From positions 1 through 37,078 of the forward strand of contig CADDZA010000009.1 in the NCBI GenBank assembly GCA_902812435.1: 37,078 nt of DNA, read 5' to 3'. Origin of the DNA: Clostridia bacterium. GTDB lineage: Bacteria; Bacillota; DSM-12270; Thermacetogeniales; Thermacetogeniaceae. The notes under the pieces were generated by a model, which made no database searches, was not told the origin of the DNA, and saw nothing but the letters and a program-made list of their open reading frames with translations. The translations under genes and the position numbers were made by a program. Positions 1 through 8,489 of the stretch are shown piece after piece (position 1 is the first letter of the stretch; each line of letters begins with the position of its first letter).

Positions 1-1
1 G

Positions 2-376
2 CTCGGGGCCACTGCCAATCTCCCCGATTTCCACCCCGACTCCGGCCCCCACCCCACCGCGTTGTGGGGGGATGCCCTGTGCGACGTCAAAAACCTCGTC
101 CCCCCGGACCGGGTGGTGATTTCCGACAACGGCCAGATCTTCGCCTGGTACGGGGAGAGGTATGCCTGCAAGCTTCCCTACTCCCCGGAACTCCTTCCGC
201 AGATCTCCGGGCTCGCCCCGGTCAGGGCCCTCTTCCTGACCAGCTGGATCACCTGGGCCCAGCCGGACGCCGACAAGAGCTGGCTTGAGGTGTTCCGGGA
301 GCGGCCCGACGCCCTTGCCGGCTTCAGGCTGGCCAGGGTCTACCCGGACGGCAGCCTCCTCTACCTCCGGCCCTGA
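2..376 (+). CDS. C-terminal part of a membrane glycosyltransferase-like protein (partial)
   Basis: The window opens inside this reading frame, which runs without a stop from base 2 to a TGA at 374-376, so only about 124 C-terminal residues are visible. They show no membrane helix and look like a soluble extracytoplasmic tail, with segments such as VVISDNGQIFAWY and CKLPYS. These resemble the C-terminal domains of GT39/ArnT-like polyprenol-dependent glycosyltransferases, which often carry a 'forbid/observe the dwelling' type phrase of this kind after their multispan part; that assignment is from general recollection and is weak. The gene converges on the aminopeptidase gene with only three bases between the two stops. 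Confidence 0.45.
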   Translation, partial: LGATANLPDFHPDSGPHPTALWGDALCDVKNLVPPDRVVISDNGQIFAWYGERYACKLPYSPELLPQISGLAPVRALFLTSWITWAQPDADKSWLEVFRERPDALAGFRLARVYPDGSLLYLRP

Positions 377-379
377 TGC

Positions 380-1468
380 CTACAGGCCGGCGTGCATTTC
401 CCGGAGCGTCCCGGCGTCGATGCGCCTGACCAGGGTGAAGATCAGTTCCAGGGCGTTGCGGTAGTCGTCCAGGTGCGCCATGCCGGCGTGGTCGTGGATG
501 TAGCGCACCGGGATGCCGATCACCACGGAGGGGACTCCCTGGCGGAAGAGGTGGATCTTCCCGGCGTCCGTTCCTCCCCCGGTCATGACTTCGACTTGGT
601 AGGGGATGTTGTTTTCCCGGGCCGTCCTGACGACAAAGTCCCGGAACGGGGCGTGCGGTATCATGCTGGCGTCGTAGAAGCCGATCACCGGGCCCCTCCC
701 CAGGTAGGTCCGCGTCGCCACGTCGTTGTCTCTGATGCCCGGAGTGTCGGTGGCCACGGTGACGTCCACCACTATGGCCAGGTCCGGTCTGACCACGTCG
801 ACGCTGGTGGTCGCCCCCCTTAAGCCCACCTCTTCCTGAACGGTCATCACCCCGTAGACGGTATTGGGGTGTTCGCTGCCCTGTAGCTCCTGGAAGAGTT
901 CCACGATCAGGGCGCAGCCGGCCCGGTCGTCCAGGGCCTTGGCCATCACGGTTTTTGAGTTCGGGCAGAGCATGAAGGAACTGTAGGGAATGACCGGATC
1001 CCCCTGCCTGATGCCCGCCTGTTCTGTTTCCGCCTTGCTGGTGGAGCCCACGTCGATGTACATGGACCTGAGCGGTACGGGCTGCCTGCGCTCCTCGGCG
1101 GTCAGGATATGCGGCGACTTCGCCCCGATCACCCCGACGACCCTGCCGGCGGAGGTGATGATCTCTACTCGCTGGGCGAGCAGCACCTGCTCCCACCAGC
1201 CCCCCAGAGGCTGAAACTTGAGGAACCCCTCCTCGGTGATGCGGGTGATCATGAAGCCCACCTCGTCCATGTGTGCGGCGATCATCAGCTTGGGCTCGTC
1301 GCCCGTCCCCTTTTTAACGGCGATCAGGCTCCCCAGGTAGTCGGTGGTCACGTCGGAAGCAAGGGGGGCCAGGTAGTCCCTCAGGACCTTCCTGACGGGC
1401 CCCTCGAAGCCGGACACCCCGGGCGTTTCGGTCAGCGTCTTTAATATTTCAATGGAATTTTCCTTCAT
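380..1468 (-). CDS. M42 family metallopeptidase (glutamyl aminopeptidase / endoglucanase M type)
   Basis: This is a 362-residue cytoplasmic aminopeptidase of the M42 family, which forms large tetrahedral or dodecameric shells and trims peptides with two metal ions. The family signatures are present in order: AAHMDEVGFM with metal ligands His and Asp near residue 65, the bridging Asp in ALDDRAG near 180, the catalytic Glu in QEEVGLRGA near 212, Asp in VVDV near 235, and the GGGTDAG and HDHAGMAH region near the C-terminus. Length is normal for the family. The ATG at 1466-1468 follows a GGGAGG ribosome site 9 bases upstream, supporting the start. It appears to be a stand-alone gene; a second, separate promoter serves the divergent toxin-antitoxin pair. 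Confidence 0.93.
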   Translation of the reverse strand: MKENSIEILKTLTETPGVSGFEGPVRKVLRDYLAPLASDVTTDYLGSLIAVKKGTGDEPKLMIAAHMDEVGFMITRITEEGFLKFQPLGGWWEQVLLAQRVEIITSAGRVVGVIGAKSPHILTAEERRQPVPLRSMYIDVGSTSKAETEQAGIRQGDPVIPYSSFMLCPNSKTVMAKALDDRAGCALIVELFQELQGSEHPNTVYGVMTVQEEVGLRGATTSVDVVRPDLAIVVDVTVATDTPGIRDNDVATRTYLGRGPVIGFYDASMIPHAPFRDFVVRTARENNIPYQVEVMTGGGTDAGKIHLFRQGVPSVVIGIPVRYIHDHAGMAHLDDYRNALELIFTLVRRIDAGTLREMHAGL

Positions 1469-1585
1469 CGGGCGTTGCCTCCCTGCCGTTTTTTCCGGTC
1501 TCTCCTGCCCTTCTTATTTTTCACCACCACCCCCTTTTCTATCCGATGGGGGCGACGTATTGCCGTTTCCTTATCGCTCCCGCAA

Positions 1586-1635
1586 TTGACCAAATTATGC
1601 AAATATGATAATCTTGGTTTAGTAAGGTAATTACC
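1586..1635 (+). promoter_or_regulatory. Candidate promoter and palindromic operator of the Phd/PIN pair
   Basis: TTGACC at 1586-1591 is followed after 17 bases by TAATCT at 1609-1614, a plausible sigma-A promoter. Just downstream, GGTAATTACC at 1626-1635 is a perfect 10-bp palindrome directly before the ribosome site of the antitoxin gene. Phd-type antitoxins usually repress their own operon through such a palindrome, so this is a candidate autoregulatory site. The assignment is by position and symmetry only. Confidence 0.4.
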
Positions 1636-1654
1636 CAATAAAGGAGGTATGGCT

Positions 1655-1933
1655 ATGAAAAAGATACTCAGCCCCATTGAAGTCCGGGATAAATTGGGCC
1701 AGATTATCGAAGAGGCTTACTACAGTGGCAAGCAGTTTATCATTGCCCGCCGGGGGAAGCCGATGGCTGCCATTGTCCCTATCGGCGAATATGAGAAATG
1801 GGAAAGGGATCGGGAAGAATTTTTTAAGCTTATAGATCAGGTCTGGGAGAACAACCGGCAGGTCGATCCGGCCAGGCTGGCAGAAGACGTTGCGGAGGCA
1901 ATCCGGGAGACAAGGAAAGGCAAAGATGCTTAA
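1655..1933 (+). CDS. Type II antitoxin, Phd/YefM family
   Basis: The product is about 92 residues and carries the Phd/YefM N-terminal fold: an SPIEVRDKLGQIIEEA helix region, then FIIARRGKPMAAIVPI, the typical 'prohibit-host-death' beta strand motif that binds DNA and positions the dimer. The C-terminal half (after residue 45) is acidic and helical, as expected for the segment that wraps the toxin. Two ATGs are possible (1649 and 1655). The AGGAGG at 1642-1647 sits 7 bases before 1655 but only 1 base before 1649, so 1655 is preferred. Its last codons overlap the start of the PIN toxin gene by 8 bases, a typical translationally coupled pair. Confidence 0.87.
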   Translation: MKKILSPIEVRDKLGQIIEEAYYSGKQFIIARRGKPMAAIVPIGEYEKWERDREEFFKLIDQVWENNRQVDPARLAEDVAEAIRETRKGKDA

Positions 1934-2345
1934 AGCGGTACTTGATACCAATGTCCTGGTCTCCGGCTTGATCAGCCCCGGCGGTGCGCCGGCTCTTTTA
2001 ATTGGGGCATGGCGTGAAAAGAAGTTTGAACTGGTTCTTTCCCCGGCTATTCTGGAAGAAGTCGCCGAAGTGCTCCAGAGAGACAAAATACGGCGCTACT
2101 ATGAACACATAGACAAGGACCTGCCCCGGAAATATGTAACGGGACTCAGGCGGTTCGCTACCCTGGTCACCGGTAGGGTTGAGGCCAAAGGAGTATGCGC
2201 GGACCCGCAGGACGATAAATTAATTGCTGCCGCCCTGGAGGCAAATGCGGATTATCTCGTCAGCGGCGACGAGCATTTGCTGTCGCTCAAAGAATACCGG
2301 GAAGTGAGGATTGTCAGGCCGGCAGAATTCCTCGCCAGGCTTTAA
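1926..2345 (+). CDS. PIN-domain ribonuclease toxin (COG1569 type)
   Basis: This 139-residue protein is a PIN-domain nuclease, predicted to cleave RNA with Mg2+ and to be held inactive by the upstream Phd antitoxin. It begins with VLDTNVLVSGLI, containing the first catalytic Asp, continues with the helical LSPAILEEVAEVL carrying a conserved Glu, and ends with CADPQDDKLIAAAL and YLVSGDEHLL, supplying the later acidic residues. ATG at 1926 lies inside the end of the antitoxin gene (ATGCTTAA junction), so expression is coupled. All expected acidic positions are present, so the toxin appears intact. The target RNA cannot be deduced. Confidence 0.9.
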   Translation: MLKAVLDTNVLVSGLISPGGAPALLIGAWREKKFELVLSPAILEEVAEVLQRDKIRRYYEHIDKDLPRKYVTGLRRFATLVTGRVEAKGVCADPQDDKLIAAALEANADYLVSGDEHLLSLKEYREVRIVRPAEFLARL

Positions 2346-2473
2346 ACAGGCACAGCGGTCTTACCCCGCGGTCACGTGAGGCGTCCGACTGCATACGGGT
2401 ATTGCGGGGCAGGCTTGAATCGGCTTTTATGCAAAAGGTTCCCGGTTGCCCGCCGCGTTCTTCTGGAAAATAT

Positions 2474-2502
2474 TTGACAGGCAGGCAGAGATGGCGTAAA
2501 AT
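2474..2502 (+). promoter_or_regulatory. Near-consensus sigma-A promoter of the RND efflux operon
   Basis: TTGACA at 2474-2479 (perfect -35), exactly 17 bases, then TAAAAT at 2497-2502 (one mismatch from consensus -10). The expected transcription start falls near 2509-2511, immediately before or on the palindromic operator that follows. This is the clearest promoter in the window. Confidence 0.85.
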
Positions 2503-2509
2503 GGTAGAT

Positions 2510-2529
2510 GACCGACCACCCGGTCGGTC
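2510..2529 (+). promoter_or_regulatory. TetR-type operator at the start of efflux transcription
   Basis: GACCGACC at 2510-2517 and its exact inverse GGTCGGTC at 2522-2529 are separated by four bases, giving an 8+8 perfect palindrome. GACCGAC/GTCGGTC half-sites are typical of AcrR/TetR-family operators. It covers the expected +1 of the promoter at 2474-2502, so a bound repressor would block initiation. The TetR gene at 7141, just after the efflux genes, is the obvious candidate ligand-responsive repressor. Confidence 0.75.
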
Positions 2530-2653
2530 TGCCGGTTTGCCGGCGTCAGGCCGGCCGGGCCGCCGTCCGGGTTTCTTCTTGAACCCGGAAATGGCGCGTT
2601 GGTTCGGTTGTAGAGTCTGAATGCGAAAACTTTTCAGGAGACTGGGGGACGGA

Positions 2654-3892
2654 ATGATGGACGGGAAAGACCTTGAGCAAAATGGCCGAGAGGTCGTTGA
2701 CGGCCCTGCCGGTACGCCTGTCGGCGGGACGGGAAGCGCCCTCTTGAGAAAAAGGCTGGTGGCGGCGGGGCTGGTGTTTATCCTGCTGGTTGCCACCGGG
2801 ATTGGACTGCGCATCGCTCGCAGGGAGAAGCCTGACGTTCAAACGGGCGCCGGCGCCGTGCCCGTCGAGGTAATGGCGGTGGAGCGGGGCGAGGTGAAGC
2901 GGATTGTTAACCTCACCGGGCGCGTGGCGCCGCAGGTGGAGGTCAATATCATCCCGAAGATCCCCGGGCGGATCAGGAGCATATCCGTTGACGTGGGGGA
3001 CCGGGTGCGGCGGGGGCAGGTCCTGGCGAAGATCGACGACGCCGAGCTTGTAACTGCCCTGCACAACGCCGAGGCGGGCCTGGCGGTGGCCGAGGCCAAT
3101 GCGAGGGCGTCGGCAGCCGCCCTGGAGGACGCCCGGCGCAACCTCGAGCGCATGAAACAGTTGTACGCCGCCGGTGCCATCTCACTGCAGCAGCTTGAGC
3201 AGGCCCAGCTCAACTACGACAGGGCTGCCGCCGGGGTTGCCGAGGCCCAGGTCCGGCAGGGCCAGGCGGCGGTGGAGGCCGCCCGGGTCCAGCTTGCCAA
3301 CACCGTCCTCACCTCCCCCATCGACGGGGTTGTGACGGCGCGCTTCGCCGATCCCGGCGCCTTGGCGGGTACCACCCAGCCCATTCTGACGGTGGCCGTC
3401 ATCGACCAGGTGCAGGTCCAGGTGAGCGTCACCGGGGATGACATCAACAAGCTCAAGATAGGCCAGGAGGTCCCCGTAGAGGTAGCCGCAGCCGGGCAGC
3501 AGGATTTCAACGGCAAAATCACCAGCCTGTCCCCTGCGGCAGACGCCCGCAGCAAGATGTACCCCATCGAGATCGCCATCCCCAATCCGGACCACGTCCT
3601 CAAGCCGGGGATGTTCGCAAAGGTAAAGCTGACCACGGAAATCCGCGGGGATGCCGTCAGGGTACCGGTCGAGGCCCTTATTGATAAGGACGGCCGGAAA
3701 GTGGTTTACGTGGTGGACAAGGGCCGCGCCCGGGAGCGCCGGGTTGAGACCGGGATCGCGGACGAGATGTACGTGGAAATCAGGTCCGGGCTGCGCCCAG
3801 GTGAAATGGTTGTCATCACCGGGCAGGAATTCCTGACCGGTGGAGCCGCCGTGACGGTGACAGGGAGCGCGGGCAAGGGGGCAAAGTCATGA
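2654..3892 (+). CDS. RND efflux periplasmic-adaptor-type subunit (membrane fusion protein, HlyD/AcrA family)
   Basis: The protein (about 412 residues) links an RND pump to export across the wall. A short cytoplasmic N-terminus is followed by one membrane anchor (LVAAGLVFILLVATGIGL), then the adaptor order: first lipoyl half (VNIIPKIPGRIRSISVDVGDR), a coiled-coil hairpin around ALHNAEAGLAVAEAN to VAEAQVRQGQA, second lipoyl half (LTSPIDGVVTARFADPG), beta-barrel and membrane-proximal domains. ATG codons exist at 2621, 2654 and 2657 in one frame. 2621 has no ribosome site, whereas GGGGGA at 2644-2649 precedes 2654/2657, so a start there is preferred. The TGA overlaps the pump ATG in an ATGA junction. 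In Gram-positive hosts such adaptors act without TolC. Confidence 0.9.
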   Translation: MMDGKDLEQNGREVVDGPAGTPVGGTGSALLRKRLVAAGLVFILLVATGIGLRIARREKPDVQTGAGAVPVEVMAVERGEVKRIVNLTGRVAPQVEVNIIPKIPGRIRSISVDVGDRVRRGQVLAKIDDAELVTALHNAEAGLAVAEANARASAAALEDARRNLERMKQLYAAGAISLQQLEQAQLNYDRAAAGVAEAQVRQGQAAVEAARVQLANTVLTSPIDGVVTARFADPGALAGTTQPILTVAVIDQVQVQVSVTGDDINKLKIGQEVPVEVAAAGQQDFNGKITSLSPAADARSKMYPIEIAIPNPDHVLKPGMFAKVKLTTEIRGDAVRVPVEALIDKDGRKVVYVVDKGRARERRVETGIADEMYVEIRSGLRPGEMVVITGQEFLTGGAAVTVTGSAGKGAKS

Positions 3893-6800
3893 ACATCCCG
3901 GAACTTGCCGTTCGCCGCTCTGTTACCGTTTTCATGATCGTGATCGCCCTGCTGGTGCTGGGGTTCGTTTCCCTGGGCAGGCTCGCCATCGACCTCATCC
4001 CCAATTTAAACCTCCCCGTTGCGGCGGTGATCACCGACTACCCCGGAGCCGGTCCCCAGGAGGTGGAGAAGTCGGTGACCAAGCCTCTGGAGGAGATCCT
4101 CTCCACTTTGAACAATGTGGACACCATCACCTCCACCAGCCAGTCTGGTTCCTCTACAGTGGTTCTCATGTTCAACTGGGGCACCGACATGGACTTCGCT
4201 ACCCTGCAGATGCGGGAAAAGATCGACATGATCAAAGGGATGCTCCTCGAGGGCGTCAAATCTCCCATGGTCGTCAAAATGGATCCTGCCCTGATGCCCA
4301 TCATCCAGGTGGGGGTGAGCGGGGGGAGAGACCTGGAGGGTCTGACCCGTCTGGCAGAGGATGAGATCAAGCCGCGGCTGGAAAGGCTGCCGGGAGCCGC
4401 CTGGGTTATCGTCACCGGTGGCCGCACCCGGGAGGTCCAAGTGCTGGTGGACCCCGTCAGGCTGGATTCCTACGGGTTGTCCATGACCCAGGTGATGCAG
4501 GCCCTGCGGTCGGAAAACGCCGAGCTCACCGCCGGAAACCTCCGCCAGGGGAAGAAGGAGGTCATCGTTACCACCACGGGTGAATTCGAGGACCTGTTGC
4601 AGCTGGCCAACCTGCCGCTGACGACGCCCCAGGGAACGGTGGTCGCCCTGAAGGATGTCTCGGAGATCAGGCAGGGCTTTGCCGATATGAGCCAGGAAAC
4701 CTACATGGACCGGGCCCCCAGCGTGGGGATCCATGTCCTGAAGCAGTCAGGGGCAAACACCGTCCAGGTGGCGGAGCGGGTCAAGGCGGAGCTCGCTGCC
4801 ATGGAGAAGGAACTGCCCGGCAATGTCAAGGTCCACACCGTTTCTGACCAGTCCAGATTCATCAGGGCATCCATCAACAATGTGGTCAAGCACGCACTGA
4901 TCGGGTCCGTCCTGGCAATCCTGATCCTGTTCCTGTTTCTGCGGAGTGTGCGCAGCACCGTGGTGATCGCCCTCTCCATCCCCATATCGATCATCGCCAC
5001 CTTTACCATGGTCTACTTTGCAGGGCTCACCCTGAACATGGTATCCCTGGGTGGACTCGCCCTTGGGGTAGGTTTGATCGTGGACGACTCTATCGTGGTG
5101 CTGGAAAGCATCTACCGCTACCGGCAGACCGGCCATTCGGTCTGGGAGTCGGTCACCGCCGGGGCCCAGGAGGTGGCGATGGCAGTCACAGCCTCCACCC
5201 TGACAAACGTCATCGTTTTCCTGCCGATCGTCTTCGTGGAGGGGCTGGCTGCTCAGATCTTCAGGGACATGGCCCTGACCGTAACCTTTTCCCTGCTGGC
5301 ATCCCTCTTTGTCGCCCTGACAGTGGTGCCGGTGCTCTCCCGCCGGTTGATCACCACGGTGGGCGAGATAGAGAATCCCCGCACCCGCTATGAGCGGCTC
5401 AGCGCCGCAGTGGGGCAGTGGTTCGACCGGCTGCACAATGCCTACAGGGATCTGCTGGCCTGGGCGCTGCGGCGGCGCAAGGCGGTGCTGCTGGTTACCG
5501 CAGGAATGTTCGTGGCGTCCCTGCTCCTGACTCCTGTTATCGGTACGGAGTTTTTCCCGAAGGTGGATTCAGGCGAGATCTCCATCAGTGTGAAAATGCC
5601 CCGGGGCACCGGCCTGGATGAAACCAGCCGGATGGCCAGGCGGATCGAAGCCGTTGCTGCCACCATGAAAGAGGTCGAGACCACCTTTGTCAGCGTTGGA
5701 TCGGCAGAGGGAATGGGAGGAACCTTCGGTTCGGGAGACACCGACAGCGCCACCCTGATGCTTAAGCTCCGTCCCCGCGGCGAACGGCAGCGGAGCACCA
5801 CCGAAGTTGTAGAGGATCTGCGGCGCCGGGTCGCCCTGATCCCGGGAGCGGAGATCAACGTTAACGAAAGCGACATGATGAGTTCCTGGATGAGGGGCAC
5901 ATCTCCCATCACGATCAACCTGAAGGGGGATGACCTGGACGTGCTGGTAAAGACGGGTGAGCAGATCGCCGAAGTGGTCCGCCGGGTACCGGGCACCTAC
6001 AATGTCAAGACATCTCTGGAAGAGGGTAAGCCCACGGTGGAGGTCAGGCTCGACCGGGATCGGGCATCCATCTACGGCATCGGTACGGCTCAGGTTGCTC
6101 AGACCCTGCGTTCTGCGGTCGAGGGGCAGGTGGTTACGCAGTACCGGTCAGGTGGGGAGGAGTATGACCTGCGCCTGAGGCTGATCCCGGAGGCGAGACA
6201 AAACCTGGAGGATCTTGGGAATCTGCAGATCCTGTCTCCAACAGGGGTTGCCGTACCCCTGCGCGAGATCGCCGAGATCAAACAGGATGTCACGCCGGCA
6301 GTCATCAAGCGGGAGGACCAGACCCGTATCTGCACCATCACCGGGGACCTGACGAACCGGCCGCTGGGGAGCGTCATGCAGGACATTCGGGCGAGGCTGT
6401 CGAATTTCCGGCTGCCTCAGGGATACGAGATCAGCTATGGTGGGCAGCAGGAGATGATGCAGGAATCCTTCAGCAGCCTGGGATTCGCCCTGCTGCTGGG
6501 AATACTTCTGGTCTACATGGTGATGGCCTCGCAGTTTGAGTCACTGTTCCATCCCTTTGTGATCATGTTTACGATACCCCTGGCCTTTATCGGGGTCGTC
6601 CTGGCGTTTATCATCACCGACAAGATCTTCTGCGTCACCGCCTTCATCGGGGTGATCCTGCTGGCCGGTATCGTGGTCAAGAACGGGATCGTGCTGGTGG
6701 ATTACATAAACACTCTGAGGAAACGGGGGCTCAGCCGCCAGGAGGCGATCCTGCAGGCCGGACCCATCCGGCTGCGCCCGGTCTTGATGACAGCCCTGGC

Positions 6801-7047
6801 GGCGATGCTTGGTATGGTGCCCATTGCCATCGGGATGGGAGAGGGGGGAGAGCTGGACTCCCCGCTGGCCGTTGCAGTGATCGGCGGTCTGTTTGTGGCC
6901 ACCTTCCTGACCCTGGTTATCGTACCGGTTATCTATACCGTCCTGGAGGACCTGGTGGGACGGTTCCGGAACCGGCTGCGTTCGCTGTTTCCGGCGGCAG
7001 GAGATATCCCTGTGACCCCGGGCGGCGACCGGGCTCCACAGGCGTAA
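3889..7047 (+). CDS. RND family efflux transporter, AcrB/SwrC-like permease
   Basis: At 1052 residues this is a full-length HAE1-type RND pump with 12 predicted helices and two large extracytoplasmic loops. Visible landmarks are the first helix (SVTVFMIVIALLVLGFVSLG), the early PGAGPQEVEKSVT segment, the TM4 proton-relay aspartates in GVGLIVDDSIVV, and TM10 GIVVKNGIVLVDY with the relay Lys. The key residues are intact, so it should be an active proton-driven drug or lipid exporter. It overlaps the adaptor gene by four bases, and no outer-membrane channel gene accompanies it, consistent with a monoderm cell. A TetR regulator follows. The substrate is not predictable; SwrC-like surfactant or antimicrobial export is one possibility. 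Confidence 0.93.
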   Translation: MNIPELAVRRSVTVFMIVIALLVLGFVSLGRLAIDLIPNLNLPVAAVITDYPGAGPQEVEKSVTKPLEEILSTLNNVDTITSTSQSGSSTVVLMFNWGTDMDFATLQMREKIDMIKGMLLEGVKSPMVVKMDPALMPIIQVGVSGGRDLEGLTRLAEDEIKPRLERLPGAAWVIVTGGRTREVQVLVDPVRLDSYGLSMTQVMQALRSENAELTAGNLRQGKKEVIVTTTGEFEDLLQLANLPLTTPQGTVVALKDVSEIRQGFADMSQETYMDRAPSVGIHVLKQSGANTVQVAERVKAELAAMEKELPGNVKVHTVSDQSRFIRASINNVVKHALIGSVLAILILFLFLRSVRSTVVIALSIPISIIATFTMVYFAGLTLNMVSLGGLALGVGLIVDDSIVVLESIYRYRQTGHSVWESVTAGAQEVAMAVTASTLTNVIVFLPIVFVEGLAAQIFRDMALTVTFSLLASLFVALTVVPVLSRRLITTVGEIENPRTRYERLSAAVGQWFDRLHNAYRDLLAWALRRRKAVLLVTAGMFVASLLLTPVIGTEFFPKVDSGEISISVKMPRGTGLDETSRMARRIEAVAATMKEVETTFVSVGSAEGMGGTFGSGDTDSATLMLKLRPRGERQRSTTEVVEDLRRRVALIPGAEINVNESDMMSSWMRGTSPITINLKGDDLDVLVKTGEQIAEVVRRVPGTYNVKTSLEEGKPTVEVRLDRDRASIYGIGTAQVAQTLRSAVEGQVVTQYRSGGEEYDLRLRLIPEARQNLEDLGNLQILSPTGVAVPLREIAEIKQDVTPAVIKREDQTRICTITGDLTNRPLGSVMQDIRARLSNFRLPQGYEISYGGQQEMMQESFSSLGFALLLGILLVYMVMASQFESLFHPFVIMFTIPLAFIGVVLAFIITDKIFCVTAFIGVILLAGIVVKNGIVLVDYINTLRKRGLSRQEAILQAGPIRLRPVLMTALAAMLGMVPIAIGMGEGGELDSPLAVAVIGGLFVATFLTLVIVPVIYTVLEDLVGRFRNRLRSLFPAAGDIPVTPGGDRAPQA

Positions 7048-7073
7048 CTCCGGAAACCGGTACGGCCGCAAGC

Positions 7074-7110
7074 TTCCGACATTTGACATCCTGCCTCGGA
7101 CATCTATTTA
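7074..7110 (+). promoter_or_regulatory. Repeated 37-bp intergenic element, copy A (upstream of tetR)
   Basis: Three GACAT units lie at 7078, 7085 and 7099, that is at offsets 0, +7 and +21, within a block that starts TTCCGACATTTGACATC and ends GGACATCTATTTA. The block contains TTGACA (7083-7088), 16 bases, TATTTA (7105-7110), so it can also be read as a promoter. It ends 30 bases before the TetR start. Copy D at 28654 differs at only two of 37 positions; copies B (18458) and C (24302) are more diverged. Confidence 0.65.
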
Positions 7111-7140
7111 CAGGGGAATATATTTAAGGGAGTGTTTACC

Positions 7141-7749
7141 GTGAGGGAAAAAACCAAGAGGGCTCTGATCTTTGAAGCGGCGGCAGGCATCTTCGCGGAG
7201 AAGGGCTTTCACGCCGCTACCGTGGAGGAGATCGCCTCCCGGGCCGGGATCGGCAAGGGCACCGTCTACGAGTACTTTTCCAGCAAGGAGGCGCTGTTCC
7301 GGGCGATGCTGAAGGCGGGGATGCAGTCCTACCTGGCCGCAGTCCGGGCGCGCCTGAAGGAGCCCTCTTCCGCCCGGGGTGCCCTCGAACAGATCGCCCT
7401 CGCCCACGTCGGTTTCGTGCGGGAAAAGGGTGCTCTCGCCCGGTTGATCGCCGACGAACAGGGGTGTCTCGCCCCCTGGGCGCGGGAGTGGCTTTTCCGG
7501 ATGCGGGAGCGCAAGCTCGAAGCGATCGCCAGACTGATCGCCCGGGGAGCGGAGCAGGGGGAGTTTCGCCCGGTGGACCCCCGCCTGGCGGCGGAGGTCT
7601 TCCTGGGGGTGGTGGGGGCGATCTGCCTTCCGGCACTCTTCACCCGGGAGTGCGCTTCCGGCCGTGGCTCCGGCTCCTCTCCGGATGCCGACCTGGAGTC
7701 CCGCATGCTCGAGGGGCTGGACATCTTCTTCAACGGCCTGACAAAGTAG
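7141..7749 (+). CDS. TetR/AcrR family transcriptional regulator
   Basis: The 202-residue product has the classic TetR N-terminal DNA-binding domain in residues 1-55: a first helix ALIFEAAAGIFAEKGF, then ATVEEIASRAGIGKGTVYEYF (helix-turn-helix), then SSKEALF. The C-terminal 145 residues are a variable helical ligand-binding and dimer domain. GTG codons occur at 7132 and 7141; AAGGGAG at 7126-7132 with 8-base spacing favours 7141. It follows the RND pump gene on the same strand, with its own upstream element (copy A), and most likely represses the efflux operon at the palindrome 2510-2529, releasing it when an efflux substrate binds. The ligand is unknown. Confidence 0.92.
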   Translation: MREKTKRALIFEAAAGIFAEKGFHAATVEEIASRAGIGKGTVYEYFSSKEALFRAMLKAGMQSYLAAVRARLKEPSSARGALEQIALAHVGFVREKGALARLIADEQGCLAPWAREWLFRMRERKLEAIARLIARGAEQGEFRPVDPRLAAEVFLGVVGAICLPALFTRECASGRGSGSSPDADLESRMLEGLDIFFNGLTK

Positions 7750-7757
7750 ACAGGGGT

Positions 7758-7782
7758 AGACAGGGGGACGGTTCTTTTGTCT
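7758..7782 (+). repeat. Dispersed palindromic repeat, locus 1
   Basis: A 25-base imperfect palindrome, AGACA at the left end and TGTCT at the right end around GGGGACGGTTCTTTT. A partial extra AGACAGGGG unit precedes it at 7748-7756. It lies just after the TetR stop and before the decayed AbiEii gene. Further loci are at 8802, 16155, 22755 and 23935. Confidence 0.85.
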
Positions 7783-7820
7783 GCGGCATCACCTTTTCCG
7801 GCTCGGAAACACCCGGAGGT

Positions 7821-8489
7821 CTATCTCTCCCGCAGCTCCTCGATGGCGTTTTTCTGTACCTCCACCAGGTAATTCTTTATCCTCTCCCACTCCGCCGGCT
7901 TCATGTTTCGCCGCCTGCCTGCCACCGTCAGCACCGGCATGGGGTCTTCCTCCGCATCCTCAAAATAGGCGATGCTCCGCAGCAGATGCGGCCAGCTGTA
8001 GTTTACGCCCGCGTACTTCCGCTCGATAATATTCTTCAGCTGTTGAAGATCAATTTTGTGGCGAAGTTAAAAAAAGAGATCGACGAAGTCTTTTTTGCTT
8101 CCTCTTTGGGCGATGGCGATCAGCTTCATAGCTGCGATATCGCGGCAGTCGGCCACAGGACATCCCTTGAATTCGGATAACGGGAAGAGAACCCGGTACG
8201 GATAGTAGAGAAAACTGGTTCGGGCCACTCCCTCGCAAATGAGATGCAGCGTTCCGGGTGCCATATCTGTTACCGTAATGTCAACCTTTTCTCGAAGCTG
8301 CAGCACCACCTTTTCCGGCTCGAAACTCTGGCCCGTGAAGAAATCGAGGTCCTCCGAGATGCGGTGCCCGAGGTGCAGCGCCAGTCCGGTGCCGCCGGCA
8401 AGGTAAAATTTGTGTAAAGGCAGCACCCCGGTTGACAGCAGTTTTTCTAAGACCCGCCGTGCTTCGGGAGATACGTTTTTCGCAAACAC
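7821..8489 (-). pseudogene. AbiEii/AbiGii-type nucleotidyltransferase toxin, interrupted by an in-frame stop
   Basis: The frame starts with GTG at 8487-8489 behind GGGAGG. It contains FYLAGGTGLALHLG followed by SEDLDFF, the nucleotidyltransferase signature of AbiEii toxins, and the KLIAIAQRGSKKDFVDLFF segment that precedes the C-terminal helical part. TAA at 8067-8069 then stops translation, but the same frame continues for 81 sensible codons (LRHKIDLQQLKNIIERKYAG..., ending EELRER) to TAG at 7821-7823. The stop sits in a run of seven T and where a Leu codon is expected, so one T-to-A change would explain it. The module would have lost its helical C-terminus and is probably inactive. A sequencing error is possible. 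Confidence 0.85.

Noticed and set aside
7464-8180. 238-codon plus-strand frame across the TetR end and the AbiEii remnant
   Set aside because: Composed of shadows of two genes and a palindromic repeat; no domain and no suitable start.
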